Source: an uncultured Sphingobium sp.
Lineage (GTDB): Bacteria > Pseudomonadota > Alphaproteobacteria > Sphingomonadales > Sphingomonadaceae
Direction of reading: 5' to 3'
Assembly (NCBI GenBank): GCA_946479185.1
Contig: CAMLFF010000153.1
Span: 1-7,681, forward strand
DNA length: 7,681 bases
Shown here: positions 1 through 6,571 of the stretch, one piece after another
How positions within the stretch are numbered: the first letter of the stretch is position 1
Layout: every line of letters starts with the position of its first letter
Notes under the pieces: model-generated
Databases searched by the model: none
Told to the model about the DNA's origin: nothing
The model's input: only the letters and a program-made list of their open reading frames with translations
Translations under genes and position numbers: made by a program

Positions 1-1404
1 GTTCCCGGCGTGGCGCAGCGCACCGGCGCGACCATCTATTATGTGGAAATGATGCAGGCGAGCGGCGGGCGATCGCCAATTCTCGCGCAAATGCCGACGC
101 CGGGCGATGTCGATGTCGTCATCGCATCGGAGTTCATCGAGGCTGGCCGTTCGATCCTGCGCGGCATCGTCACGCCCGAGCGCACGACGCTGATCGCATC
201 GAGCCACCGGTCGTTGGCAATCGGCGAGAAGAGCGCGCCCGGCAAGGGCATTGCCAATAGCGGTGCGGTGACTGAGGCGATCGGCATCACCGCCAAACGC
301 AGCATCATCTTCGATATGAATGCACTGGCCGCCAAGCATGGCAGCGTCATTTCATCCGCGATGTTCGGCGCGCTGGCTGCGGCTGAGATATTGCCCTTCC
401 CCATCGAAGCCTATCACGCCGTCATTCGCGGCGATGGCAAGGGCGTGACGGCAAGCATCAACGCCTTTGATGCGGCCTTCAGCCGTGCCGCAAGCGGTGC
501 CGACGATGCAGCGCCCCGCCCCGATCCGATACCCATCAAACAGGCAGGCACGCCCTCGGCGCCGATGCAGCCACGCGTTGCAGCCTTGCTCGCACGCATG
601 CAGGCTAGCATTCCACCGCAGGCCCAGCCGATGGCGCGCGCCGGGCTCGCCAAAGTGCTGGACTATCAGGACCTTGATTATGGCGCGGAATATCTGACAA
701 CGCTGGAGGCGATCCACCGGCTCGATGTGGAGCTGGAGGGCGAGAGGAAGGGCTTTGCGCTCACGCTCAACGCGGCCAAATATATCGCCAACGCGATGAC
801 CTATGATGATGTAATCCGCGTGGCAGACCTCAAGACCCGCACGGCGCGGCGTCAGCGGATCGGCGATGAGATCGGACTGCGTGCGGACCAGCTGTTCGAG
901 ACGACCGAATATATGCATCCGCGCATGGAAGAACTGGTCGGGCTGGTGCCTGTGTGCCTTGCCAACTGGCTGATGCGCCGCAAGCGCCTTTATGGCTGGC
1001 TCGACCAGCGCGTGAGCAAGGGGCGGCGGGTTCGCACCTATTCGCCCGGCTGGTTCCTGATGCTCTACACGCTTGCCGGCATGCGCCGCATGCGCCGCGC
1101 CTCTCTGCGGCACGCCACGGAGACCGCGCATCGCTATGACTGGCTCAAGCTCGTTGCCGAGCTGGCGCCAGGAAATTATGCGCTCGGCGTCGAGCTTGTG
1201 AAATGCCAGCGACTGATCAAGGGCTATTCGGACACGCATGCGCGCGGCGTCTCAAAGTTCGGCAGGGTCACGGACGAAATCAGGACATTGGCGCACCGCG
1301 AGGATGCGGCGGACTGGGCACGGCGTTTGCGCGAAACGGCCATTCGCGATGGCGAAGGTGGTGACCTGGACGGGCTGATCAAGACCATTCGCTCCTTCGC
1401 ATGA
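1..1404 (+). CDS. Indolepyruvate oxidoreductase subunit beta family protein (5'-truncated by window edge)
   Basis: This is the 3' part of a 2-oxoacid:acceptor oxidoreductase subunit of the IorB type. With an IorA partner such subunits oxidatively decarboxylate aryl-pyruvates (indolepyruvate, phenylpyruvate) to aryl-acetyl-CoA in the cytoplasm. The open frame runs from base 1 without a stop. The GTG at base 10 is internal, because the first codons read VPGVAQRTGAT, a conserved stretch of the gamma-type domain that normally lies some 40-50 residues in; the GGQGG-bearing N-terminus is missing. Visible residues about 1-160 are the rest of that domain (IYYVEM, MPTPGDVDVV, ISSAMFGALA). A Pro/Ala-rich linker follows at about 165-205. 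About 215-460 is an Arg-rich helical region resembling the DUF6537 extension. An iorA gene is expected upstream. Family is confident; physiological substrate is not determined by sequence. Confidence 0.85.
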   Translation, partial: VPGVAQRTGATIYYVEMMQASGGRSPILAQMPTPGDVDVVIASEFIEAGRSILRGIVTPERTTLIASSHRSLAIGEKSAPGKGIANSGAVTEAIGITAKRSIIFDMNALAAKHGSVISSAMFGALAAAEILPFPIEAYHAVIRGDGKGVTASINAFDAAFSRAASGADDAAPRPDPIPIKQAGTPSAPMQPRVAALLARMQASIPPQAQPMARAGLAKVLDYQDLDYGAEYLTTLEAIHRLDVELEGERKGFALTLNAAKYIANAMTYDDVIRVADLKTRTARRQRIGDEIGLRADQLFETTEYMHPRMEELVGLVPVCLANWLMRRKRLYGWLDQRVSKGRRVRTYSPGWFLMLYTLAGMRRMRRASLRHATETAHRYDWLKLVAELAPGNYALGVELVKCQRLIKGYSDTHARGVSKFGRVTDEIRTLAHREDAADWARRLRETAIRDGEGGDLDGLIKTIRSFA

Positions 1405-1534
1405 TTGCACTTGCCCCCTCGCCCGCCAGACCGCATGAAGCGGCCGACAAGCGGTAAATCGAAGCATGGCGACAGCCGGGCTCGGGCAATGAGGATGTGA
1501 TGGCGCTCATGGGGCCAACGAGGTTTTGCCGGGA

Positions 1535-1999
1535 ATGACCGAGGCTGTGCGCAATGCGCAATCGCAGGCCTGGCAGGCGATGCTGGCAGTTCATGGCGCG
1601 GTCTTCGGTCGGCTGAGCCGGGAGCTGAGCCAGGAATTTGGCATAACGCTGGCCAAATATGACGTGCTTGCCCAGCTTCATCGCTTCCCCGAGGGGCTCA
1701 ACCAGCGCGATCTTTCCCGTTACCTCAAGGTCACCGATGGCAATGTGACCGGGCTTGTGAGACGGCTGATCGCCGATCGCTTGATCTCCCGCGAAGAAGC
1801 GGCGGGCGATCGACGGGCCTTCCTCGTCCAGATCACCGAACCGGGCCGATTGCTCTATCTTGCGGCCAGAGCGCGGCACGACGAATTGCTGGCGGGCTTG
1901 TTCGCGTCGGTGGACATTGAACGGCTGAGCGATACGCGGACAACGCTGGAGCAGCTCTCGCGCGCGCTCGACAAAAACCAAGGCAGAGAGACAGAATGA
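1535..1999 (+). CDS. MarR-family transcriptional regulator, first of a tandem pair
   Basis: A 154-residue winged-helix regulator of typical MarR length. Residues 55-83 form the helix-turn-helix (GLNQRDLSRYLKVTDGNVTG, then LVRRLIADRL). Residues 84-100 form the wing, with the characteristic acidic-basic GDRRA turn. Flanking helices would form the dimer interface. MarR proteins usually repress and release DNA on binding a phenolic or CoA-thioester ligand. I chose ATG 1535, which has GAGG at 1520-1523 upstream with rather long spacing. A TTG at 1526 would add three residues but leaves only 2 nt after that box. Its TGA overlaps the ATG of the next regulator, so the two are probably translationally coupled. 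The 130 nt after the upstream oxidoreductase gene shows no clear promoter or terminator. Target genes are inferred to be the adjacent operon. Confidence 0.88.
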   Translation: MTEAVRNAQSQAWQAMLAVHGAVFGRLSRELSQEFGITLAKYDVLAQLHRFPEGLNQRDLSRYLKVTDGNVTGLVRRLIADRLISREEAAGDRRAFLVQITEPGRLLYLAARARHDELLAGLFASVDIERLSDTRTTLEQLSRALDKNQGRETE

Positions 2000-2457
2000 G
2001 CAAGCCGACCCCGCCAAGCAGCTATGCCGAGCTGGAAAGCTACCTGCCCTATCTCGTCAATCGACTGGCGAGCCTTGGACAAGCGACGCAGACGCGCATG
2101 TTGCAGAAGGACAGCATCAACCTTGTTACGCTGCGGGCCCTATCGATCCTTCAAATCGAGGATGGGCTGACGATCAACGAGGTTGCGGAGCGAACCTTCA
2201 CTGAGCAATCCTCCACGAGCCGGGCGATCGAAGCGATGGTGTCGCAAGGGCTGGTCGAGCGGCGCGTGCCCGCGCAGGACCAGCGGCGACGCGAGATCGT
2301 GCTTACCGACAAGGGGCGCAACCAGCTGCTCCATATCTGGCCAGCGATGGACCATTATTTCGAGATGTTGAGCGAAGGCACCTCTGCCGCAGAACGGGAC
2401 GTTTGCCGCACTGTTCTAGCCCGAATGTTGGTGAACCTCAACAAATTGACCGGCTGA
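1996..2457 (+). CDS. MarR-family transcriptional regulator, second of a tandem pair
   Basis: A 153-residue winged-helix protein. Residues 58-86 are the helix-turn-helix (LTINEVAERTFTEQSSTSRA followed by IEAMVSQGL). Residues 87-104 are the wing, with the Arg-rich DQRRREIVLT strand. LTDKGR, usual in MarR proteins, follows. The start ATG overlaps the stop of the previous gene (ATGA at 1996-1999). AGAGAG at 1985-1990 is only a weak ribosome site, so re-initiation after the first gene is likely. It is clearly diverged from its neighbour: the recognition helices (VTDGNVTGLVRR and FTEQSSTSRAIE) differ, so this is not a recent duplication. Whether the two form heterodimers or bind separate operators is unknown. 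The operon beginning at 2578 lies 120 nt downstream in the same direction. Confidence 0.88.
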   Translation: MSKPTPPSSYAELESYLPYLVNRLASLGQATQTRMLQKDSINLVTLRALSILQIEDGLTINEVAERTFTEQSSTSRAIEAMVSQGLVERRVPAQDQRRREIVLTDKGRNQLLHIWPAMDHYFEMLSEGTSAAERDVCRTVLARMLVNLNKLTG

Positions 2458-2487
2458 TGCTCTGATGTGGGGCGACGCGCAGACCGC

Positions 2488-2515
2488 TTGACAGCATTTA
2501 GTTTAGCTATAAACA
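2488..2515 (+). promoter_or_regulatory. Candidate sigma70-type promoter for the ligase operon
   Basis: A perfect TTGACA -35 box lies at 2488-2493 in the AT-rich gap before the acyl-CoA ligase. The -10 element is ambiguous. TAAACA at 2510-2515 has a 16-nt spacer but a weak match, while TATAAA at 2508-2513 matches well but its spacer is only 14 nt. A second TATAAA at 2534-2539 could serve another start. Both -10 options overlap the inverted repeat at 2501-2514, which would suit repression by steric block. The contrast between this AT-rich patch and its GC-rich flanks supports a control region; the exact start site is not resolvable by eye. Confidence 0.45.
2501..2514. promoter_or_regulatory. 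Inverted repeat, possible MarR operator (upstream copy)
   Basis: GTTTA-GCTA-TAAAC has perfect 5-bp arms around a 4-nt centre. It covers the likely -10 region downstream of the TTGACA box. MarR dimers typically bind short AT-rich palindromes of this size overlapping promoters. Assignment to either adjacent MarR protein is inference. Five-bp AT-rich arms can also arise by chance. Confidence 0.35.
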
Positions 2516-2530
2516 TATGCCGATGCATAT
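2515..2530. promoter_or_regulatory. Inverted repeat, possible MarR operator (downstream copy)
   Basis: ATATGC-CGAT-GCATAT has perfect 6-bp arms around a 4-nt centre. It starts at the base directly after the 2501-2514 repeat, and the two dyad centres are 15 bp apart. It sits about 48 nt before the ligase ATG. It is the best-formed dyad I found in the intergenic DNA here and the likeliest regulator-binding site, probably for one of the two MarR proteins just upstream. Confidence 0.45.
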
Positions 2531-2577
2531 CTCTATAAAGAGCGAGCTGGGGCGGATAATGACATTGGCGGGCGTTC

Positions 2578-4191
2578 ATGACTGATCATTCGATCTTCGC
2601 GCGCTTTCGGGCGACCGCAGCACGTTGGCCAAGCAAGCCCTTTCTGAACATCCTGCCCGAAACTGCCGCGGTATATGGCATTGAGGCAGGCGAGATCAGC
2701 TACGCGGACATGCTCGCACGCGCGCTCAAGCGGAGCGACGCGCTGGCTGCGGCGGGCTATGGCGAGGGCACCCGCATCGGCCTGCTGCTGCACAACCGGC
2801 CGGAGTTTCTGGAGATTTTCCTCGCGGCAAATCGGCTTGGCGCGTCCATCGTGCCAATCAATCCGGACCTGCGCCGGAGCGAGCTGGAATATCTGATCGC
2901 GCATTCGGAGATGGCGGCGGCGTTCGTTCTGCCCGATCGTCTTGCCGAGATGTCCGCCGCTGCATTAGCGGCCGGGAGCGCGATGGTGCCGGTGACCCTT
3001 GACGGGCCAGTCCCCTCCCTGCCCGCGCCCGCTCTGCCCGCTGCTGCAGACGATGCGGATCGGGAAGCGGCGCTGCTCTACACATCCGGCACGACGGGCA
3101 GCCCCAAGGGCTGTGTGCTGACGAACGAATATTTCCTGCATTCGGGCGACTGGTATCGCGGTGCGGGCGGGCTGATGAGCCTGCGCGAGGGCGAGGAGCG
3201 GATGCTCACGCCGCTGCCGGTGTTCCATATGAACGCTCTTGCCGTTTCCGTCATGGCGATGATGACAGTGGGTGGATGCCTCACGCTGCTCGATCGGTTC
3301 CACCCCTCGACATGGTGGGATTCGGTACGGCGCAGCCAGGCGACATGCCTGCATTATCTGGGCGTGATGCCGGCGATGCTGATGAAGGCGCCAGCCAGCC
3401 CGCAAGATCGCGATCATGCGGTGCGCTTTGGCTTTGGCGCGGGTGTGTCTGTCGAACTTCATGATCCCTTCGAAGAGCGGTTCGGCTTTCCGCTGATCGA
3501 GGCCTGGGCGATGACTGAGACCGGCAGCGGTGGCGTCATCAGCGCGAATCGCGAGCCGCGCAAGATTGGCACCAACTGCTTTGGCCGCCCGACCGACGAC
3601 ATCGAAATCCGCATCGTGGACGAAGCGGGGATGGACGTTGACGTCGGCCAGCGGGGCGAATTGCTGGTGCGGCGCGCGGGCGACAATCCCCGCTATGGCT
3701 TCTTCCGCGAATATCTGAAGAACGCCGAAGCGACGCAGGAGGCATGGGAAGGCGGCTGGTTCCACACTGGAGACATTGTCTCGCGTGATGGTGAAGGTGA
3801 CTTGCGCTTTGTCGATCGCAAGAAGAATGTGATCCGCCGCTCGGGCGAAAATATCTCGGCAGTGGAGGTGGAAACGATCCTCGCCAAGCATCCCGCGATC
3901 CGTCAGGTCGCCGTGGCAGCAACGCCAGACGCGGTGCGCGGGGATGAAGTTGTAGCGCTGGTCGTTACCAGCGATGCGGATGCCGAGAGCGATACCGCCG
4001 CAAATATTGCGCGCTGGGCGCTGGACGAGATGGCCTATTATAAGGTGCCGGGCTGGATCGGCTTCGTCACGGAATTGCCGCGCACGCCAACGGAGAAAAT
4101 CCTGCGTGCGGCGTTGAAGGATCTGGTGGCGCAACAGATGGCTGGAGGCGCACTGCATGACACACGCGCCCTCAAGAAACGGAGCAAATGA
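2578..4191 (+). CDS. CaiC-like ATP-dependent acyl-CoA ligase (AMP-forming)
   Basis: A 537-residue ANL-superfamily enzyme that activates a carboxylic acid to its CoA thioester via an acyl-adenylate. Visible motifs, in order, are: phosphate-binding loop YTSGTTGSPKG at residues 168-178; PVFHMNAL near 215; AWAMTET at 309-315; WFHTGD at 394-399, whose Asp binds ribose; hinge region DRKKNVIRRSGENIS at 413-427; and PRTPTEKI with the catalytic Lys at 507. The RRSGENIS form and FHMNA motif resemble crotonobetaine/carnitine-CoA ligases (CaiC) and related ATP-dependent acyl-CoA ligases, but the substrate here is unknown. All core catalytic residues are present and length is normal. ATG 2578 fits the usual N-terminus (FRATAARWPSKPFL), although the ribosome site is weak (GGCGGG at 2567-2572). 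It is the first gene of the operon, and its stop overlaps the next start (ATGA). Confidence 0.92.
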   Translation: MTDHSIFARFRATAARWPSKPFLNILPETAAVYGIEAGEISYADMLARALKRSDALAAAGYGEGTRIGLLLHNRPEFLEIFLAANRLGASIVPINPDLRRSELEYLIAHSEMAAAFVLPDRLAEMSAAALAAGSAMVPVTLDGPVPSLPAPALPAAADDADREAALLYTSGTTGSPKGCVLTNEYFLHSGDWYRGAGGLMSLREGEERMLTPLPVFHMNALAVSVMAMMTVGGCLTLLDRFHPSTWWDSVRRSQATCLHYLGVMPAMLMKAPASPQDRDHAVRFGFGAGVSVELHDPFEERFGFPLIEAWAMTETGSGGVISANREPRKIGTNCFGRPTDDIEIRIVDEAGMDVDVGQRGELLVRRAGDNPRYGFFREYLKNAEATQEAWEGGWFHTGDIVSRDGEGDLRFVDRKKNVIRRSGENISAVEVETILAKHPAIRQVAVAATPDAVRGDEVVALVVTSDADAESDTAANIARWALDEMAYYKVPGWIGFVTELPRTPTEKILRAALKDLVAQQMAGGALHDTRALKKRSK

Positions 4192-5360
4192 GCCGCCACC
4201 CCGCTCCTTATGATGGCGTGGCCGTCTGCGCGCCGATCACCGTGCCTTATGTGCGTTTTTCGCCGGAGAGCGCGCATTGGTGGGCGGGGCGGGCCTTGCA
4301 GCAACTCGCGCAAGTGGCGGGCCTCAAACCCGCAGATATAGATGGCTTCTGCTTCTCCAGTTTCTCCTCCGGCCCGGATAGCGCTGTGGGCATGACCCAG
4401 CATCTGGGCCTCACGCCGCGCTGGCTGGATCATATCCCGACCGGCGGCGCGAGCGGCGTGATGGCGCTGCGCCGCGCAGCCCGCGCCGTGCAATGCGGCG
4501 ATGCCGAGCTGGTGGTATGCCTCGCAGCCGACACCAACCAGATCGACAGCTTCCGCCACGGCCTCGCAGGCTTTTCGCGCTTCTCACAGGATGCCGTCTA
4601 TCCCTATGGATATGGCGGCCCGAACGCGACCTTTGCGCTTATCACCGACGCCTATATGCGCCGCTTTGGCATCTCACGCGCCGAGTTCGGCAAGCTGTGT
4701 GTCGCCCAGCGGGCCAATGCCGGATCGAACCCGCTGGCGCTGCAACGCAAGCCGCTCACGCTGGAGACCTATCTGGCCGCCCGGCCAATCGCAGACCCAG
4801 TCCACCTGTTCGATTGCGTGATGCCTTGCGCGGGTGCCGAAGCCTTCATCGTCACGACGCCGGAGATTGCCGCCAAGCGAGGGCTGGCCGCAGCGACAAT
4901 CATGGCAACCATCGAGCGGCACAACGCCTTCCCGCAAGACCCGGTGCAATATCGTGGCGGCTGGGCGATGGACATTGACGGGTTCTGGGACGCGGCAGGG
5001 ATTACCCCCGCCGATATCGATACGCTCCAGGTTTATGACGACTATCCGGTCATCCTGGCGATGCAGCTTGAGGATCTGGGCTTCTGCCCCAAGGGCGAGG
5101 CCGCGCAATTCATCCGCGAGACCAGCTTCGATATTGGCGGCGACTTGCCGCTCAACACCAATGGCGGCCAGCTTTCTGCCGGGCAGGCAGGCGCGGCAGG
5201 CGGCTTTCAGAACATGACCGAGGGCCTGCGCCAGATCATTAGGCAACCGCTCGGTGCGCAAGTGCCGGGTGCCGAGATTTCACTCGTGTCCGGCTTTGGC
5301 CTCGTCAATTATGATCGCGGCGTTTGCACGGGCGCCGCTGCACTGAAGGCACTGCGATGA
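4188..5360 (+). CDS. Thiolase-fold protein (lipid-transfer/aldolase-like branch) lacking canonical catalytic residues
   Basis: A 390-residue protein of the thiolase superfamily, in the branch that includes SCP-x/Ltp-type proteins. The fold is shown by TGGASGVMALRRAARAVQCG at 85-104, KPADIDGF near 47, and LNTNGGQLSAGQAGAAGG at 322-339. Canonical thiolase positions are changed. The nucleophilic Cys of the C-x-S-G motif is Gly87, the His of GHP is Gln333, the NEAF motif is YDDY (283-286), and the C-terminal CxGGG Cys lies in a VSGFG stretch. Claisen thiolysis by the usual mechanism is therefore unlikely. Related Ltp2 proteins work as retro-aldolases with a DUF35 partner and use active-site tyrosines; YDDY fits that type, but the second tyrosine position appears to be Gln333. 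ATG 4188 follows GGAG at 4181-4184 and overlaps the ligase stop. The gene is coupled by ATGA to its probable DUF35 partner. Confidence 0.85.
   Translation: MSRHPAPYDGVAVCAPITVPYVRFSPESAHWWAGRALQQLAQVAGLKPADIDGFCFSSFSSGPDSAVGMTQHLGLTPRWLDHIPTGGASGVMALRRAARAVQCGDAELVVCLAADTNQIDSFRHGLAGFSRFSQDAVYPYGYGGPNATFALITDAYMRRFGISRAEFGKLCVAQRANAGSNPLALQRKPLTLETYLAARPIADPVHLFDCVMPCAGAEAFIVTTPEIAAKRGLAAATIMATIERHNAFPQDPVQYRGGWAMDIDGFWDAAGITPADIDTLQVYDDYPVILAMQLEDLGFCPKGEAAQFIRETSFDIGGDLPLNTNGGQLSAGQAGAAGGFQNMTEGLRQIIRQPLGAQVPGAEISLVSGFGLVNYDRGVCTGAAALKALR
5345..5349 (+). promoter_or_regulatory. Ribosome binding site that fixes the DUF35-SDR start
   Basis: GAAGG lies 7 nt before ATG 5357, inside the end of the thiolase gene. 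It supports 5357, in an ATGA overlap, over the in-frame upstream GTG at 5324, which would add 11 residues and overlap the thiolase gene by 37 nt. Confidence 0.6.
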
Positions 5361-6571
5361 GCGAGCGCAGCCCCCGCGAAAAACGCGATCCGCTGGCCCG
5401 CAAGAAAGCCCGGCACACGCCGCCGGGTGCGCGCAGCCGCGCGATGCATGCCATGTCGGCCCGCGCCGCGATGGGCCGCTTCGTGCTGCAAGTCTGCACA
5501 TCCTGCAGCACAGCGACCTATCCGCCGCGTGACGCTTGCCCCGCCTGCTGGGGCGCGCTTGACTGGCAGGATATCGAGAATGGTGGGCGCTTGCTGAGCC
5601 AAACCATCATCCACGCCTCGACCGATCTCTATTTCCGCGATCATTTGCCCTGGCGCACTGGCACGGTTGCGCTCGATGCGGGGCCGATCGCCCTCGTCCA
5701 TCTGCATCATGACCTCGCCCCGGACGACCGGGTGACGGTGCGCATTCTCCTCGACAGGGGCGGGAATGCCGCTCTTTTCGCCTTTCCGCCGAATAGGGAT
5801 TTCGACATGACCGATCCGCAGTTGCGCGAGTTCATCGTGCCCGTGCATGGCAAGACCGTGCTGGTGAGCGATGCCCGCAGCGCCATCGGCCTCGCAATGG
5901 TCAAGGCCCTGCACGATGCGGGCGCAGGGTTGATCATGGCCGGGATGCTGCCGCCGACGCGCATCGCCGATGCCGATCATCCCGTGCTGCGCCTGCCCGG
6001 CGTGCAGATGGTTCCGCTCGATATTTGCGATCAGGTCAGCCTGTCCGAGGCGCTCAGCAAGATTGGCGGGCCGCTCGATATCGTGATCAACACGGCGCGC
6101 CATGTGCGCGGTGGCGGCGTGAGCGAGGGCGCCAATATCGTCGAACAGCGCCGCGCATTCGAGGTCGCGGCGATTGGCCTCACACGGCTGGCGCAAAGCT
6201 GCGGCCCAATGCTTGCTGGCCGACCGCATGGCGCCTTTGTGGATATCATCTCCAGCGACGCGCTCACCGGCTCGGCCGCCCATGCGAGCTTTGCCGCAGC
6301 CGAGGCCGCGCGACTCTCGCTCCTGCAGGCGTTCCGCCACGAAATGCGGGCGGCTGGCGTGCAGGTGCTGTCGGTCTTCACCGGGCCGGTCGAGGATGAG
6401 CATCACCAGACTGTGCCGCCGCCAAAGGTTGCGCCTGCCCGGCTGGCCTCCGCCACAATCGAAGCGCTTCAGCAGGGGCGCGAACAGACCTGCGTCGGCG
6501 ATGTAGCGAGCGATGCGATGGCGCGCTGGCTGGCTGACCCGGCGCTTTATGCAAGGGAGAAAAACCTGTGA
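5357..6571 (+). CDS. Zn-ribbon/OB-fold (DUF35) protein fused to a degenerate SDR domain
   Basis: A 404-residue two-domain protein. The basic N-terminal tail (residues 1-40) leads to a rubredoxin-like zinc ribbon with C47-x2-C50 and C61-x2-C64, then an OB-fold to about residue 155 (GGRLLSQTIIH, ALVHLHHDLAPDDRVTVRIL). That order is typical of DUF35 acyl-CoA-binding partners of thiolase-fold enzymes. Residues about 163-385 are a Rossmann/SDR-like domain, GKTVLVSDARSAIG at 165-178. The SDR signature is eroded: TGxxxGIG reads SDARSAIG, NNAG reads NTAR (245-248), and the YxxxK pair reads F312-AAA-E316, although a Ser-Ser pair remains at 299-300. Standard SDR redox catalysis is therefore doubtful. 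The domain may be a scaffold or use another chemistry. It is coupled to the thiolase-like gene by ATGA, implying a complex. Domain calls are firm; function is open. Confidence 0.85.
   Translation: MSERSPREKRDPLARKKARHTPPGARSRAMHAMSARAAMGRFVLQVCTSCSTATYPPRDACPACWGALDWQDIENGGRLLSQTIIHASTDLYFRDHLPWRTGTVALDAGPIALVHLHHDLAPDDRVTVRILLDRGGNAALFAFPPNRDFDMTDPQLREFIVPVHGKTVLVSDARSAIGLAMVKALHDAGAGLIMAGMLPPTRIADADHPVLRLPGVQMVPLDICDQVSLSEALSKIGGPLDIVINTARHVRGGGVSEGANIVEQRRAFEVAAIGLTRLAQSCGPMLAGRPHGAFVDIISSDALTGSAAHASFAAAEAARLSLLQAFRHEMRAAGVQVLSVFTGPVEDEHHQTVPPPKVAPARLASATIEALQQGREQTCVGDVASDAMARWLADPALYAREKNL
6553..6560 (+). promoter_or_regulatory. Ribosome binding site that fixes the cyclase GTG start
   Basis: AAGGGAGA, ending 7 nt before GTG 6568, is the strongest ribosome site in the operon. 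It favours the GTG that overlaps the preceding stop (GTGA) over the in-frame ATG at 6601, which has no comparable site. Confidence 0.65.

Noticed and set aside
1401..1457. An 18-codon ORF starting in an ATGA overlap at the end of the IorB-type gene.
   Set aside because: It is very short, Pro/Ala-rich and has no good ribosome site or recognisable motif. The overlap alone is not enough to call a gene.
1405..1534. CCGC-ATGAA-GCGG at 1431-1443 as an operator or hairpin before the MarR pair.
   Set aside because: Four-bp GC-rich arms are expected by chance in this composition, and they share no sequence with the dyads at 2501-2530.
2965..4158. A long reverse-strand open frame (397 codons) opposite the acyl-CoA ligase.
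   Set aside because: It is an antisense shadow of a GC-rich gene. Its translation shows no domain pattern, whereas the + strand carries every ANL motif.
5324..5356. A GTG start 33 nt upstream of the DUF35-SDR ATG.
   Set aside because: It lies inside the thiolase gene. The ATG at 5357 has a well-spaced GAAGG and forms the ATGA overlap seen elsewhere in the operon.
5309..6406. A reverse-strand open frame of 365 codons opposite the DUF35-SDR gene.
   Set aside because: The translation is His/Arg/Ala-rich with no recognisable fold. The sense strand has clear zinc-ribbon and Rossmann features and operon coupling.
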